DNA of 36,156 bases from Nitrospirota bacterium (GTDB lineage: Bacteria > Nitrospirota > Thermodesulfovibrionia > Thermodesulfovibrionales > UBA6898). Of this stretch, positions 15,134 to 27,064 are shown one piece after another (within the stretch, counting starts at the first letter, position 1; each line of letters opens with the position of its first letter). The notes below the pieces were generated by a model. The model was not told the DNA's origin and searched no databases. It saw only the letters and a list, made by a program, of their open reading frames with translations. Location of the stretch: contig SCQH01000033.1 of the NCBI GenBank assembly GCA_004321925.1, forward strand, positions 1 to 36,156, given 5' to 3'. The translations under genes were made by a program, and so were the position numbers.

Positions 15134-15862
15134 GTGCGACCGGACAACAGGAACAATAACGAGCTCAGGAACATCAGGATCACCAGGAATTTTATCGGCA
15201 CGGCAGAAGGTTCGGTCCTTATTGAACTGGGCAACACCCGGGTCATCTGCAATGCGACCATAGAGGAAAAGGTCCCCCATTTCCTCAAGGACCAGAACAA
15301 GGGATGGATAACCGCTGAATATTCGATGCTCCCGAGGGCGACCCAGGTCAGGACCCAGCGCGAGTCCTCTTCTGGCCGTGTCAGCGGCAGGACCCATGAG
15401 ATCCAGCGGCTCATCGGCAGGTCCCTGAGGTCTGTTGTAGACCTTCAGCAGCTCGGCCAGAGGACCATCTGGATAGACTGCGACGTTATTCAGGCTGACG
15501 GGGGGACCAGGACCGCTTCGATCACCGGCGCTTTTATATGCCTCTGTGACGCTCTCTTCTATGCACGGAGCAAGGGGCTGATCAGCACCGATCCTGTCAG
15601 GGACTATCTCTCGGCGGTCAGCGTCGGGGTCGTCGGCGGGACCCCGGTCATCGACCTCTGCTACCAGGAGGACTCAACGGCCGAGGTGGACATGAATGTG
15701 GTGATGACCGGCAACGGGGATATTGTCGAGATACAGGGGACAGCAGAGGGCAGCCCTTTTTCCCAGAAGACCCTCGATATGCTGATGGAGCTTGCCCGCA
15801 ACGGGGTTCAGGAACTCGTCACCATACAGAAGGAACTGCTCGAGAACAGACTCGGAAAATAG
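15134..15862 (+). CDS. rph: Ribonuclease PH
   Basis: A 242-residue phosphorolytic 3'-5' exoribonuclease that trims tRNA precursors to their mature 3' ends. The family signatures are present: [14 protein letters not shown] at the N-terminus, the phosphate-binding [15 protein letters not shown] segment, [12 protein letters not shown] and the [12 protein letters not shown] strand near the C-terminus. It uses GTG (15134) behind a GGAGG ribosome-binding site that lies in the end of murI. Often rdgB follows rph; here it does not. Confidence 0.96.
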   Translation: MRPDNRNNNELRNIRITRNFIGTAEGSVLIELGNTRVICNATIEEKVPHFLKDQNKGWITAEYSMLPRATQVRTQRESSSGRVSGRTHEIQRLIGRSLRSVVDLQQLGQRTIWIDCDVIQADGGTRTASITGAFICLCDALFYARSKGLISTDPVRDYLSAVSVGVVGGTPVIDLCYQEDSTAEVDMNVVMTGNGDIVEIQGTAEGSPFSQKTLDMLMELARNGVQELVTIQKELLENRLGK

Positions 15863-15889
15863 CAGATTTTTTGTCTGTTCAGCGTCTGC

Positions 15890-15919
15890 TTGTCTGTAAA
15901 AATGTCTTTTCCCTATGGT
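15890..15919 (+). promoter_or_regulatory. Candidate promoter for ftsH
   Basis: TTGTCT (15890-15895) and TATGGT (15914-15919) are 18 nt apart, placing a start about 25 nt before the ftsH TTG codon, just ahead of its AGGAGG site. It is a motif match only; no heat-shock (sigma32) consensus was recognised. Confidence 0.35.
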
Positions 15920-15950
15920 AAACTAATCGGATAGTACAGGAGGTATAACA

Positions 15951-17798
<1,848 letters not shown>

Positions 17799-17822
17799 GC
17801 GCAGCTCAGACAGAGGCTCTCT

Positions 17823-17849
17823 CAACGGCGGGATCTGATCCCGCCGTTG
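17823..17849 (+). terminator. Perfect palindrome after ftsH
   Basis: Thirteen-base arms (CAACGGCGGGATC and its exact complement) are separated by a single T, forming a very stable hairpin. It is followed by TCGTTAAGG and not a T run, so it may act as a Rho-assisted terminator, a processing site or an mRNA 3'-end stabiliser rather than a classical intrinsic terminator. Confidence 0.5.
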
Positions 17850-17891
17850 TCGTTAAGGGCGAGGACGCGGCACAATTAAGATGAAGACAGC

Positions 17892-18740
17892 ATGAAACTC
17901 TCCTGGAAGCAGTTCGAACTGAACTTCACAAAAAAGACCTGCGTCATGGGGATCATCAATACGACCCCTGATTCCTTTTCCGAGGGAGGAGCTGACCTCG
18001 AGCCGTCCCGCGCGGTGGAGCATGCATTACGGATGGTCGAGGAGGGTGCCGATATCCTCGATATCGGAGGAGAATCAAGCAGGCCCGGCTCTGACCCTGT
18101 CACGGCAGAGGAGGAGATCCGGCGCACGATGCCGGTCATTGAGGCCCTCGCAAAGAAGACCGTGGTACCCCTTTCGATCGACACCTGCAAGGCTGCAGTT
18201 GCCCGGCGGGCGCTGGATGCAGGCGCAAGCATCATCAACGACATCAGCGGCCTCAGGTCCGATCCGGGGATGATGGAACTCGCTGCCTCGGCCGGGGTCC
18301 CTGTGGTCATCATGCATATGAAAGGCACGCCGAAGTCCATGCAGGTCAATCCCGTTTATGAAGACCTGATAGCGGAGATCCTCGCTTATTTCAGGGACTC
18401 AATCCGTCTGGCAACCCGGGCAGGCATTTCAGAAGAGATGATCATCCTTGACCCCGGCATAGGCTTTGGCAAGACCTTTGACCACAACCTCCGGATCATC
18501 AACAGACTTGACGCCTTCAGGCAACTCGGCAGGCCGATCCTGGTCGGACCGTCCAGGAAGGCCTTTATCGGGAAGATCCTCGGCAACGCACCGCCGGCCC
18601 AGCGGCTCGAAGGCACTGCAGCCGTTGTCGCCGCATCCATACTCCGCGGGGCCGATATCATACGGGTCCATGACGTCAGGGAGATGGCAAAGGTCGCGCG
18701 GGTCGCTGACGCCATAAAACAGGAACGGGTCCCGGAATAA
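17892..18740 (+). CDS. folP: Dihydropteroate synthase
   Basis: A 282-residue cytoplasmic enzyme that joins p-aminobenzoate to dihydropterin pyrophosphate in folate synthesis, the sulfonamide target. The motifs are intact: MGIINTTPDSFSEGG, DIGGESSRPGS, INDISGLRSD, VVIMHMKGTPKSMQ, DPGIGFGKT and the C-terminal RVHDV. Length is normal. It follows ftsH by 93 nt, a common bacterial order. The diadenylate cyclase gene that often comes next is absent; a convergent nuclease gene lies 11 nt away. Confidence 0.96.
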   Translation: MKLSWKQFELNFTKKTCVMGIINTTPDSFSEGGADLEPSRAVEHALRMVEEGADILDIGGESSRPGSDPVTAEEEIRRTMPVIEALAKKTVVPLSIDTCKAAVARRALDAGASIINDISGLRSDPGMMELAASAGVPVVIMHMKGTPKSMQVNPVYEDLIAEILAYFRDSIRLATRAGISEEMIILDPGIGFGKTFDHNLRIINRLDAFRQLGRPILVGPSRKAFIGKILGNAPPAQRLEGTAAVVAASILRGADIIRVHDVREMAKVARVADAIKQERVPE

Positions 18741-18751
18741 CACAGGTCTCC

Positions 18752-19309
18752 TCAGTAACGCGGGTGCTGTTTCCTATAGTCTGAGGGTGCCTGACGAAGT
18801 CCGTTCTTTCCCCAGATACCGAGCATCTTTTCCCGGGCCTCTTTCTGAGCCCTCGTAAAGAGGTCGGCATACCGCACGTTCGGCGGGAAGGTGAACAGGA
18901 CAGCATACCCGTCCCGGACCATCATCTCGTTGATCAGCCTGCCGTCCGGGGTCCTGAGATAGACCAGAAGCCTCTCGTACTTATCCCTTTTGACGACATC
19001 ATATTCCAGGACCACATTCCATGAGCCCTTGCTGATGATCTCCTGGAGATGCTCCTTCGAGCGTTTTCCCCAGGGCCTTTGGCCGTTTTCGGGCGCGTCG
19101 ATGCCGATAAGGCGTAATTTTTCCGTTCTCCCGCCGAGGACCACGCTCACCGTGTCACCGTCATAGACCTTCTCGACCCTCACCGACCCTTTGGCTGGGC
19201 TCTCAGTATTTTTCTTTACTTCCGGGGAGAATCTCTCCCTCATACCAAAGAGCACAGAGGCAAGAGAAAGGAGGACGATGACGATATATTTTATAGTTCT
19301 CTTTGACAT
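18752..19309 (-). CDS. Membrane-anchored or exported thermonuclease-family nuclease
   Basis: A 185-residue member of the staphylococcal nuclease (SNase) family, calcium-dependent nucleases acting on DNA and RNA. A hydrophobic N-terminal segment (YIVIVLLSLASVLFG, residues 8-22) anchors or exports it. The active-site residues can be matched: Asp in YDGDTV (D52), Arg and Asp/Glu in LRLIGIDAPE (R66, D71, E74), and Arg in KYERLLVY (R113). It is the last gene of the long minus-strand run, 15 nt after the rRNA methyltransferase gene. Role may be extracellular nucleic-acid degradation. Confidence 0.88.
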   Translation of the reverse strand: MSKRTIKYIVIVLLSLASVLFGMRERFSPEVKKNTESPAKGSVRVEKVYDGDTVSVVLGGRTEKLRLIGIDAPENGQRPWGKRSKEHLQEIISKGSWNVVLEYDVVKRDKYERLLVYLRTPDGRLINEMMVRDGYAVLFTFPPNVRYADLFTRAQKEAREKMLGIWGKNGLRQAPSDYRKQHPRY

Positions 19310-19324
19310 AGGGTCAGCCCGGCA

Positions 19325-20491
19325 TCAGTCGACAACGAGAAAGGCACATTTGAGATACTCCGTCTCCGGCATGGCAAGCAGGACCGGATGGTCCATGGCC
19401 TGTGACCGAAGGCTGATCAGCCTGAGACTTCTCCCCGCATCTTTTGCCGCGCCAAGGAGCATCTCCATGAACATCTCCTTCTTCATATGGTACGAGCAGG
19501 AGGAGGTCGCAAGAAGGCCGCCGGGCTTAAGCATTCGCATCGAGGCCGCATTCAGGTCAGTATATGCCCTGACCGCCTCCTTGATCTTCGCAGCGCTTTT
19601 TACAAAGGCCGGTGGATCGCAGACGATGAAATCATACCCGGTCGATCCGGCCTGCCCCTTCTGCTTCAGATAGTCAAAGACATCATGAACGATAAACCCT
19701 GCCCTGCCCTGCAGGCCGTTCAGCGCCGCGTTCTTCATGGCCTGCTCAACCGCCTTTTCGGAACTGTCTATGCCCGTAACTACAGCGCCTGCCGAGGCGA
19801 GAGAAAGAGACCAAGCACCGTTGTAGCAAAAAAGATCGAGTCCTGTCCCGTCTTTTACGAGCTCGCTGAAGGCCTTCCGGTTCTCCCTCTGGTCGAGGAA
19901 AAAGCCTGTCTTTTGTCCCCCCAGCGGGTCTATTTCGAACAGGATCCCGTTTTCCCGGATGGGCAGAAGTTTCTCCGGGTCCCCCTTGATCACTTCTTTA
20001 TATAAAGGCAGCCCCTCAAGCAGCCGTGACCGGCTGTCGTTCCTGAGCACGATGATCCCGGGCTTCAGGATCTCCTCGAGCAGGCCGAGGAGCGTCTCCT
20101 TAAGGGCCTCCATGCCCGCAGTTAAAAGCTGTACAACGATACACTCCCCGTAACGGTCGACGATAAGCCCCGGGAGATGATCTGCCTCGCTGAAGACCAT
20201 GCGGCAGACCTCAGTGTCCGCAACCAGCCTTTCCCTGAACCTCACTGCCTCGAGCAGACGCTGCCTGAAAAATTCCCTGTCAAGGGTTAGACGCTCTCTC
20301 GAAAGCAGACGTGCAGAGATGAGACTATTGGGGTTGATGTATCCGGTCCCCAGGAGCGTGTTTTTTTGGTCGAGGACCTCTACCTGCTCACCCGGGGTGA
20401 ACTGCCTAAGATTTTCGCTGATCTCGTTTGAGAAGATCCAGAGATGCCCGTTGAGTATACGCCGTGACCTTTTAAGGTGTATCGTCTGCAT
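19325..20491 (-). CDS. Class I rRNA (cytosine-C5) methyltransferase, RlmI type
   Basis: A 388-residue SAM-dependent methyltransferase of the RlmI/YccW family, which methylates a cytosine of 23S rRNA. The N-terminus (HLKRSRRILNGHLWIFSNEI) begins a PUA RNA-binding domain. The C-terminal Rossmann domain has the SAM loop DLFCYNGAWSLSLA and the VCDPPAFVKS motif of this family, plus ATSSCSYHM with a cysteine. The exact target base cannot be assigned from sequence. The ATG at 20491 directly follows the GH57 stop codon (TAGATG), so translation is probably coupled. Confidence 0.9.
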   Translation of the reverse strand: MQTIHLKRSRRILNGHLWIFSNEISENLRQFTPGEQVEVLDQKNTLLGTGYINPNSLISARLLSRERLTLDREFFRQRLLEAVRFRERLVADTEVCRMVFSEADHLPGLIVDRYGECIVVQLLTAGMEALKETLLGLLEEILKPGIIVLRNDSRSRLLEGLPLYKEVIKGDPEKLLPIRENGILFEIDPLGGQKTGFFLDQRENRKAFSELVKDGTGLDLFCYNGAWSLSLASAGAVVTGIDSSEKAVEQAMKNAALNGLQGRAGFIVHDVFDYLKQKGQAGSTGYDFIVCDPPAFVKSAAKIKEAVRAYTDLNAASMRMLKPGGLLATSSCSYHMKKEMFMEMLLGAAKDAGRSLRLISLRSQAMDHPVLLAMPETEYLKCAFLVVD

Positions 20492-22669
20492 CTAGTACCA
20501 CATCATGGCCTCAAAATCGGCTGTCGGCACGGTGATGCAGATGTGACCCCGCCAGGGGCAGCGCTCTATCTCCTCGCCGTCCTTACGGACCGAAATAAAG
20601 AGCTGCAGGTCCTGCTTTTCAACTGCCTTAAGGTCGGCAAACGGGATGGCTATCTCAAAGATGTCCCTGACTGCCATGTCAGGTATCTCCCTTCTCCTGA
20701 CCCAAACGTCTTCTTTCTTCTCATAGACGGTCCCCTTCAGGGGCTGCTGGTCCAGCACGCAGGATATCCTGATATCGGCCGGGCTTGACGTCATGACAGA
20801 AAACTCCAGCCCTTCCTCAAGGTCGTCAAAGGAGCCTTTGGGGTCTATTCTCAGAAAAAGGGTCTCCCGGTCGAACCCGAAAAAGATGGTCGAGATCAGG
20901 CTCTCGGACTTATGCATGCTGCCGCCCGATTTTTTGACGTCGAGCTGCGCACCCTGATACCACTCATAATAGCTGGTGACAATCCCGTCGATCTTCGGCT
21001 GTATAAACCCCCGGATCATCAGGGGGGTAAGCACCTCCCGGTCGTGACGCAGCACCGGGACAAAGAGCTGGGCAGGCACGTCCTTACCGATCTCTTTGAA
21101 GACCTGCATCAGGTTCAGCCTGAAGAGCTCATCAAAATCCTCCTGGGTCTCTGTCGTATGCTCATCGCCATACCACCAGTTCCAGTCACTCCCTTCGGCA
21201 GCATACAGGGATTTCCAGGCCTTCTCCGTATCGGCTCCCGGATTATGCTCCTCGAACTCCGCCAGTTTGTCGCGGGTGTCCTGGAGATAGTCCCAGGACA
21301 GATTGTCCTCTTCATGGCCGATCCAGATGCCGTAGTTTGAGTTTATCCAGGAACCCGGATGGATGCGGTCGAGACTATCGCCTTTGCCGTGTTCTGTAAG
21401 GAAATCGGAAACGGTCGTCGTCCGGATCCGCTCTTCTTTTGAAAGCCCTTCATAGAGATAGAGGAAAAAATCCCGGCCGTCGTTCTTGAAATGCTCCCAG
21501 GCATTCTCTCCGTCGAGCACGATCGAGACAAGGTGGGGCCTCTCCGAAGGCATGGAATGCCTGATGGCCAGGAGCCTGGATATGAGGTCGTCAGCCGCGC
21601 TTTTGGGGTCCCACTGGGAATAGACGAACCCGATCAGGTCTGAGATCTGGTGGTCCCGGAATATGATCGAGACATCGTCAAAGCAATAAGGCCGGTAGAG
21701 GAGCATGGGCTCGGTCAGCCTGCCCGAATTGTCCCTGAACCCCCTCCCCAGGGAATTTGAGAGTATCCCTTCATCGGTCGCCACCCACTTCAGCCCCTGC
21801 CGGGAAACGATCTTCAGGACCTCCTCGCTGACAGAGCCCTCTGACGGCCACATGCCCGCAGGCCGGTGATCAAAGACCTGTTCAAAGTAACGCAGGCCCA
21901 TATCGATCTGTTTTTCAGCATCCTCGGGATGCCTGAACCTCTGCCGGGGCAGTCTGACGCCGGGCATCGCCACCCGGGCGATCTCCGTATCACAGAGCAG
22001 GGGGAGGATAGGATGATAGAACGGAGTGAAGGAGAGCTCGATCTGGCCGGTTGCCGCCATGTCCCGGTAAGAGGGGATGATCTTCTTCAGTATGGCAAGC
22101 TGCGCCTGAAGAAGCAGTTCCTTTTCCTCTTCAGTATACCCATGCCCTTTTTCTGTCAGCATCTTCAGGAACGGGTCCGTTGACCTGAACAGCGGGTCTA
22201 TCCAGCAGAGGTTGAAAAAAACCTGAAGGTCCAGGAAGTCCCCGGTTGTAAAATATTTAACGGCCCGGGCCAGGTCGCTTTTGATCAGGTGGGTCCCTCT
22301 TTTTACCAGGAGCTCATAATAGCGTGGGAAGGGCCTGATCATATTGTCCCAATGGGCCAGGAAGAAATTCTCGAGGATGAAGGCCTTCTCGTCTTCAAGC
22401 AGGTCTGCCGCTTTCTTCCTGCTGATCTCCAGATAAAGGTCCTTCGCCTGGTTGTCCGTGTAGTCGACAAGCTGCTCAAGAAGCGACGGGACCAGGTTGA
22501 AATTCTGGCGTATGGCCGGGAATTCCCTCAGTATCTCGACCATATCGAGGTAATCCTTGGTCCCGTGCAGGCGGACCCAGGGCAGGCGGTACTGGTCGGT
22601 CATGGGGTCTTTATAGTACGGTTGATGCATATGCCAGACAACGGCAAGATACAACGGATTATCGGTCAT
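20492..22669 (-). CDS. Glycoside hydrolase family 57 protein
   Basis: A 725-residue cytoplasmic GH57 enzyme, the family of alpha-amylases, 4-alpha-glucanotransferases and glycogen branching enzymes. ATG 22669 (MTDNPLYLAVVWHMHQPYY) is used because GH57 proteins start with this HxHQP strand; the longer frame to 22720 lies inside ftsB. The nucleophile Glu is in MWPSEGSVS (E277) and the acid Asp in the LDGENAWEHF motif, both present. The last ~180 residues form a beta-rich domain. No signal peptide is seen. It overlaps ftsB by 11 nt and abuts the methyltransferase gene. Probably acts on intracellular glycogen or maltodextrin; exact specificity is not assignable. Confidence 0.92.
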   Translation of the reverse strand: MTDNPLYLAVVWHMHQPYYKDPMTDQYRLPWVRLHGTKDYLDMVEILREFPAIRQNFNLVPSLLEQLVDYTDNQAKDLYLEISRKKAADLLEDEKAFILENFFLAHWDNMIRPFPRYYELLVKRGTHLIKSDLARAVKYFTTGDFLDLQVFFNLCWIDPLFRSTDPFLKMLTEKGHGYTEEEKELLLQAQLAILKKIIPSYRDMAATGQIELSFTPFYHPILPLLCDTEIARVAMPGVRLPRQRFRHPEDAEKQIDMGLRYFEQVFDHRPAGMWPSEGSVSEEVLKIVSRQGLKWVATDEGILSNSLGRGFRDNSGRLTEPMLLYRPYCFDDVSIIFRDHQISDLIGFVYSQWDPKSAADDLISRLLAIRHSMPSERPHLVSIVLDGENAWEHFKNDGRDFFLYLYEGLSKEERIRTTTVSDFLTEHGKGDSLDRIHPGSWINSNYGIWIGHEEDNLSWDYLQDTRDKLAEFEEHNPGADTEKAWKSLYAAEGSDWNWWYGDEHTTETQEDFDELFRLNLMQVFKEIGKDVPAQLFVPVLRHDREVLTPLMIRGFIQPKIDGIVTSYYEWYQGAQLDVKKSGGSMHKSESLISTIFFGFDRETLFLRIDPKGSFDDLEEGLEFSVMTSSPADIRISCVLDQQPLKGTVYEKKEDVWVRRREIPDMAVRDIFEIAIPFADLKAVEKQDLQLFISVRKDGEEIERCPWRGHICITVPTADFEAMMWY

Positions 22670-22978
22670 ACGTGAAGATATATTCGTCGGGTTTGGCCAG
22701 TCCAAACTCTTCCCGGGCAAGTTTCTCCCGGTAAAAAGGGTCTTCCTTCAGCAGTTTTATCTGGGTGCGCATGTCCTCATTCTGTCTGGTCAGCTCGGTG
22801 AGCTGCTTCTCGAGGTTCTTGCGGGTCCTGTTGAGCTCGAAATACCTGAAAAGCCCCATATCCCCGAAGACCAGGTTGATGGAAAGATAGATAACGCTCA
22901 GCAGCATGAAGGTAAAGAAGATGAGCCTGCGCTTTCTGACCTCGCCGTAGACCTGTTGCCTGAGCAGGTTCTTATTCA

Positions 22979-22979
<1 letters not shown>
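22659..22979 (-). CDS. ftsB: Septum formation initiator FtsB/DivIC-like protein
   Basis: A 106-residue bitopic membrane protein of the cell-division FtsB/DivIC family, which links FtsL and FtsQ in the divisome. A short basic cytoplasmic N-terminus (RKRR) precedes one transmembrane segment (LIFFTFMLLSVIYLSINLVF), then a coiled coil (RKNLEKQLTELTRQNEDMRTQIKLL, heptads evident) and the typical DPFYREKLAREEFGL motif. It overlaps the enolase stop by 1 nt (TAATG), and the eno-ftsB order is widespread. Confidence 0.93.
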
Positions 22980-24265
<1,286 letters not shown>

Positions 24266-24284
24266 TTATTAAGATTAAACCTAA

Positions 24285-25682
24285 TTATAAATACTGTCGC
24301 AGGAGATTTTCCACTCTCTCCATGTCAAGTTGCCTGCCGGTAAGCTCTGTCCTGTTATCGATATGCCTCATGGTCGCCTCAAGATATATCTTGAAATAGG
24401 AGACCTTCTCCATGATCTTTTTGAAGCCGTCCTCTTTCAGCATATCCGGTTTCACCGAGTTGATCTCATTAAAGAACTGGAAAAACTCCTCATAGTCATC
24501 ATGCCGCAGCAGCCTGAAGGTGAAACTTTCAAAATAGAGCATAAAGCCGCGGATAGATTCAAAGGCCTTGATCCGGGTCTCCGGCCTCCTGACCCGCGTT
24601 TCAAGCAGGGTAAGGATCTTATGGAGAGCGGTGATGTCCTCCCTCAGCCTGACCGACTGCTGCATCTTCGTCACGAAGCTCGCAAACAGTTCTTCACCCT
24701 TGATGCCGGGTTTGAAGAAGCCGGTCAGCTGGACAATGCTCTGCTCGGTGAGGTTCTTGAGGATGCCGTGGCTGTTCTCGATCTTGCCCCTGAAATGAGG
24801 GGTCGACCTCCTGCGGTGGACATCGCGAAGCTCCTGCAGGTAGACCCGGCGGTTCTCCATCGAGAACTGGTAGGCGATGGATTTCAGGAAGAACTCCAGC
24901 TCAGGCACCTTGATCTTCTTGATGACCTTGGCGATATAAGCCTGAAAGGTGTTGACCTCGGCCCTCAGCAGTATCAGGACGATCAGGGAGGAGTTCAGGG
25001 AAACGGAGCGCTGTGCAGATATGTCCACAAAGCTCAGATATCTCAGGAACCTGAAGAGATAGATATAGATGACCGATATGTTCTTCCGGATCTCCCTGGC
25101 ATCCAGCGTCTTGACGATGCTGGAGATCTCTGCATTGCTGATGACGTCAAATTCAGGGTTCAATTCCCTGAGGAACGGATTGAAGAACCTGTTTTCACGT
25201 ATCTCCTTGCTTATCATATGCCCGATATTGAGGAATCCCATATAGGAGATGGACCCGGTCCGTACGATGTCCGCGATGACCCCCTTGAGGTTATTGAAAG
25301 AGTCATACAGCAGGTAAAGCCCCTTCTCCGGAGTGTCCTGTTTGTACAGGTTCTCCCGGAAGGCATCGCGGTCGCGCGTGTTCAGGAGCTTTGTCTCGGC
25401 GAACTTCTGAAACCAGTAGGCGTTCTTTCTGCTTTCGGGGATGACGACCTCAAGGGTCCCCAGGACGCGGAGGATCGCATCCCGCGCGGTCGTCAGCTCC
25501 TCGATAAAATTCCTCGTGGTTATATCCTCATGGGAAGAGGTAAGGTTTTCGATGTTGAAGAACCGGTCGAGGGCCCGCAGCAGGACATCGAGCTCCGAGA
25601 AAAGCAGGATATTATCCTTCTTTGAGCGTTCGACCCAGTCCCCGGCCAGATCCTTATGGAGCATGGTATTCAGCGCAGTCAC
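24285..25682 (-). CDS. Unrecognised 465-residue helical protein between lpd and eno
   Basis: I do not recognise this protein. It starts with GTG at 25682 overlapping the lpd stop by 4 nt (GTGA); an ATG at 25664 is an alternative. It appears almost wholly alpha-helical with many charged residues, no signal peptide, no clear transmembrane segment and no nucleotide-binding or catalytic motif. Features include a LFSELDVLLRALDRFFNIENL start, a central hydrophobic stretch near residues 225-245 (VSLNSSLIVLILLRAEVN), and several Arg-rich helices (DVHRRRSTPHFRG). Translational coupling to lpd and the short gap to eno suggest a cytoplasmic role connected to central metabolism or simply a conserved cluster position. 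Its size, composition and coupling make it a real gene. Confidence 0.85.
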   Translation of the reverse strand: MTALNTMLHKDLAGDWVERSKKDNILLFSELDVLLRALDRFFNIENLTSSHEDITTRNFIEELTTARDAILRVLGTLEVVIPESRKNAYWFQKFAETKLLNTRDRDAFRENLYKQDTPEKGLYLLYDSFNNLKGVIADIVRTGSISYMGFLNIGHMISKEIRENRFFNPFLRELNPEFDVISNAEISSIVKTLDAREIRKNISVIYIYLFRFLRYLSFVDISAQRSVSLNSSLIVLILLRAEVNTFQAYIAKVIKKIKVPELEFFLKSIAYQFSMENRRVYLQELRDVHRRRSTPHFRGKIENSHGILKNLTEQSIVQLTGFFKPGIKGEELFASFVTKMQQSVRLREDITALHKILTLLETRVRRPETRIKAFESIRGFMLYFESFTFRLLRHDDYEEFFQFFNEINSVKPDMLKEDGFKKIMEKVSYFKIYLEATMRHIDNRTELTGRQLDMERVENLLRQYL

Positions 25683-27064
25683 TTCCGGGTCAGATGGACG
25701 GCCTCTCCATGGACATCTTCGGAAGCCTCCCTCAGACCCTCAGCAAGCGTTGGATGGGCATGGACCGTTTCGGCGATGTCCCGCGCCGTCAGTCCTTTTC
25801 TCATTGCCACGGCGAACTCGTGTATCAGATCAGAGGCGTGGGGACCGATGATGTGAACACCCAGGATCCCGTCGGTATGCTCATCTGCTATGACCTTTAT
25901 GACCCCGGCGATCTCTCCCATGGCATGTGCCCTGCCGAGTCCCCTGAAGGGAAATCTTCCTGTCCTGATCTTCAGCCCCTGCGCAACAGCCTGATGCTCT
26001 CTCAGTCCTACCGAGGCGATCTCAGGTGAGGTGAATATGGCTGCCGGAATGACCCTGCTGTCCATGACCGCCGGGATCCCCATGATATTTTTTGCGGCGA
26101 CAAGTCCCTGTTCTGAGGCAACGTGGGCCAGAAGAAGGCCGCCGGTCACATCGCCCACGGCATAGACCCCGGGAAGCTCCGTCTCCATATTTTCATTGAC
26201 AACGATCTCTCCTTTATTCCCCTTTCGGATACCGACCGTCTCAAGGCCGATATCCCCGGTGTTCAGCGCCCTGCCGATGGAGACGAGGACTTTTTCCGAA
26301 ACCAGCTCCCTGCCGTCAGAGAGGACGACATGGACCCCATCGTCGCGCAGATCGGCCCTTTCGACCCTGACGCCCGTATATAGCCGTATCTTCTTCTTTT
26401 TCAGCTCCCGTTCAAGCAGCTCCGAGATCTCGGCGTCCTCGGCAGGTACGGCCCTGTCCATCATCTCAACCAGCGTCACCTCGCTGCCAAGCTCCCGGTA
26501 GATACAGGCAAATTCGCAGCCAATCGCCCCGGCGCCGATGATCAGCAGGCTCCGGGGTATCTCGGTCAGTTCAAGCGCATCGGTGGAGGAGAGTATATGT
26601 TTCCCGTCAAAGGGCAGCGCGGGCATCGGGGCCGGCCGCGACCCGGTTGCGATGATGATCCTCTCCGCCGTGATCACCCCGGAAGAGCCGTCCTCAGCGG
26701 AGATCATGACCTCCTGCGGCGAGACCAGGCTGCCCCTTCCCTGTCTGAGGGCGACACCCCAGCTTTTAAAAAGGGCCCTGATCCCTTTGATCTGGGTGCT
26801 GACCACCTTATTTTTTCTTTGCATGATGCCGGAGAGGTTTGGGGCAATGCTCCCGCTGAGGTCAATGCCGAAGGAGGCAAGCTCCCGTGTCTTCGCAAGC
26901 AGCTCTGTAGAGGCAACCAGCGTCTTCGTCGGTATACAGCCCCGGTTCAGGCAGGTTCCGCCAACCTCGTGGTTCTCTATCACCGTGACCCCGGCGCCCA
27001 GTTGTGCCATCTTGAGGGCAGCAACATAGCCTCCGGGACCTGCGCCGAGAACAGCAACTCTCAT
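25679..27064 (-). CDS. lpdA: Dihydrolipoyl dehydrogenase
   Basis: A 461-residue flavoprotein that reoxidises dihydrolipoyl groups of the glycine cleavage or 2-oxoacid dehydrogenase complexes with NAD. FAD-binding GAGPGG is at residues 7-12, the redox-active disulfide is in GGTCLNRGC, the NAD-binding loop is IIGAGAIGCEFA, the second FAD motif is VYAVGDVTGG, and the C-terminal catalytic HAHPTLAE is present. It overlaps gcvH upstream by 4 nt and the unknown gene downstream by 4 nt. Its neighbour gcvH is the likely substrate carrier. Confidence 0.95.
   Translation of the reverse strand: MRVAVLGAGPGGYVAALKMAQLGAGVTVIENHEVGGTCLNRGCIPTKTLVASTELLAKTRELASFGIDLSGSIAPNLSGIMQRKNKVVSTQIKGIRALFKSWGVALRQGRGSLVSPQEVMISAEDGSSGVITAERIIIATGSRPAPMPALPFDGKHILSSTDALELTEIPRSLLIIGAGAIGCEFACIYRELGSEVTLVEMMDRAVPAEDAEISELLERELKKKKIRLYTGVRVERADLRDDGVHVVLSDGRELVSEKVLVSIGRALNTGDIGLETVGIRKGNKGEIVVNENMETELPGVYAVGDVTGGLLLAHVASEQGLVAAKNIMGIPAVMDSRVIPAAIFTSPEIASVGLREHQAVAQGLKIRTGRFPFRGLGRAHAMGEIAGVIKVIADEHTDGILGVHIIGPHASDLIHEFAVAMRKGLTARDIAETVHAHPTLAEGLREASEDVHGEAVHLTRK

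Noticed and set aside
15861-15890. AGCAGA/TCTGCT inverted repeat between rph and ftsH as a terminator
   Set aside because: Only 6 bp with an 18-nt loop and no T run after it; too weak.
24330-25625. Long plus-strand open frame of 431 codons opposite the unknown minus-strand gene
   Set aside because: It lies wholly antisense to a gene coupled to lpd by a 4-nt overlap, has no ribosome-binding site, and its product (rich in Asp, Leu, Gly, Arg) looks like the mirror of the real gene's codon bias.
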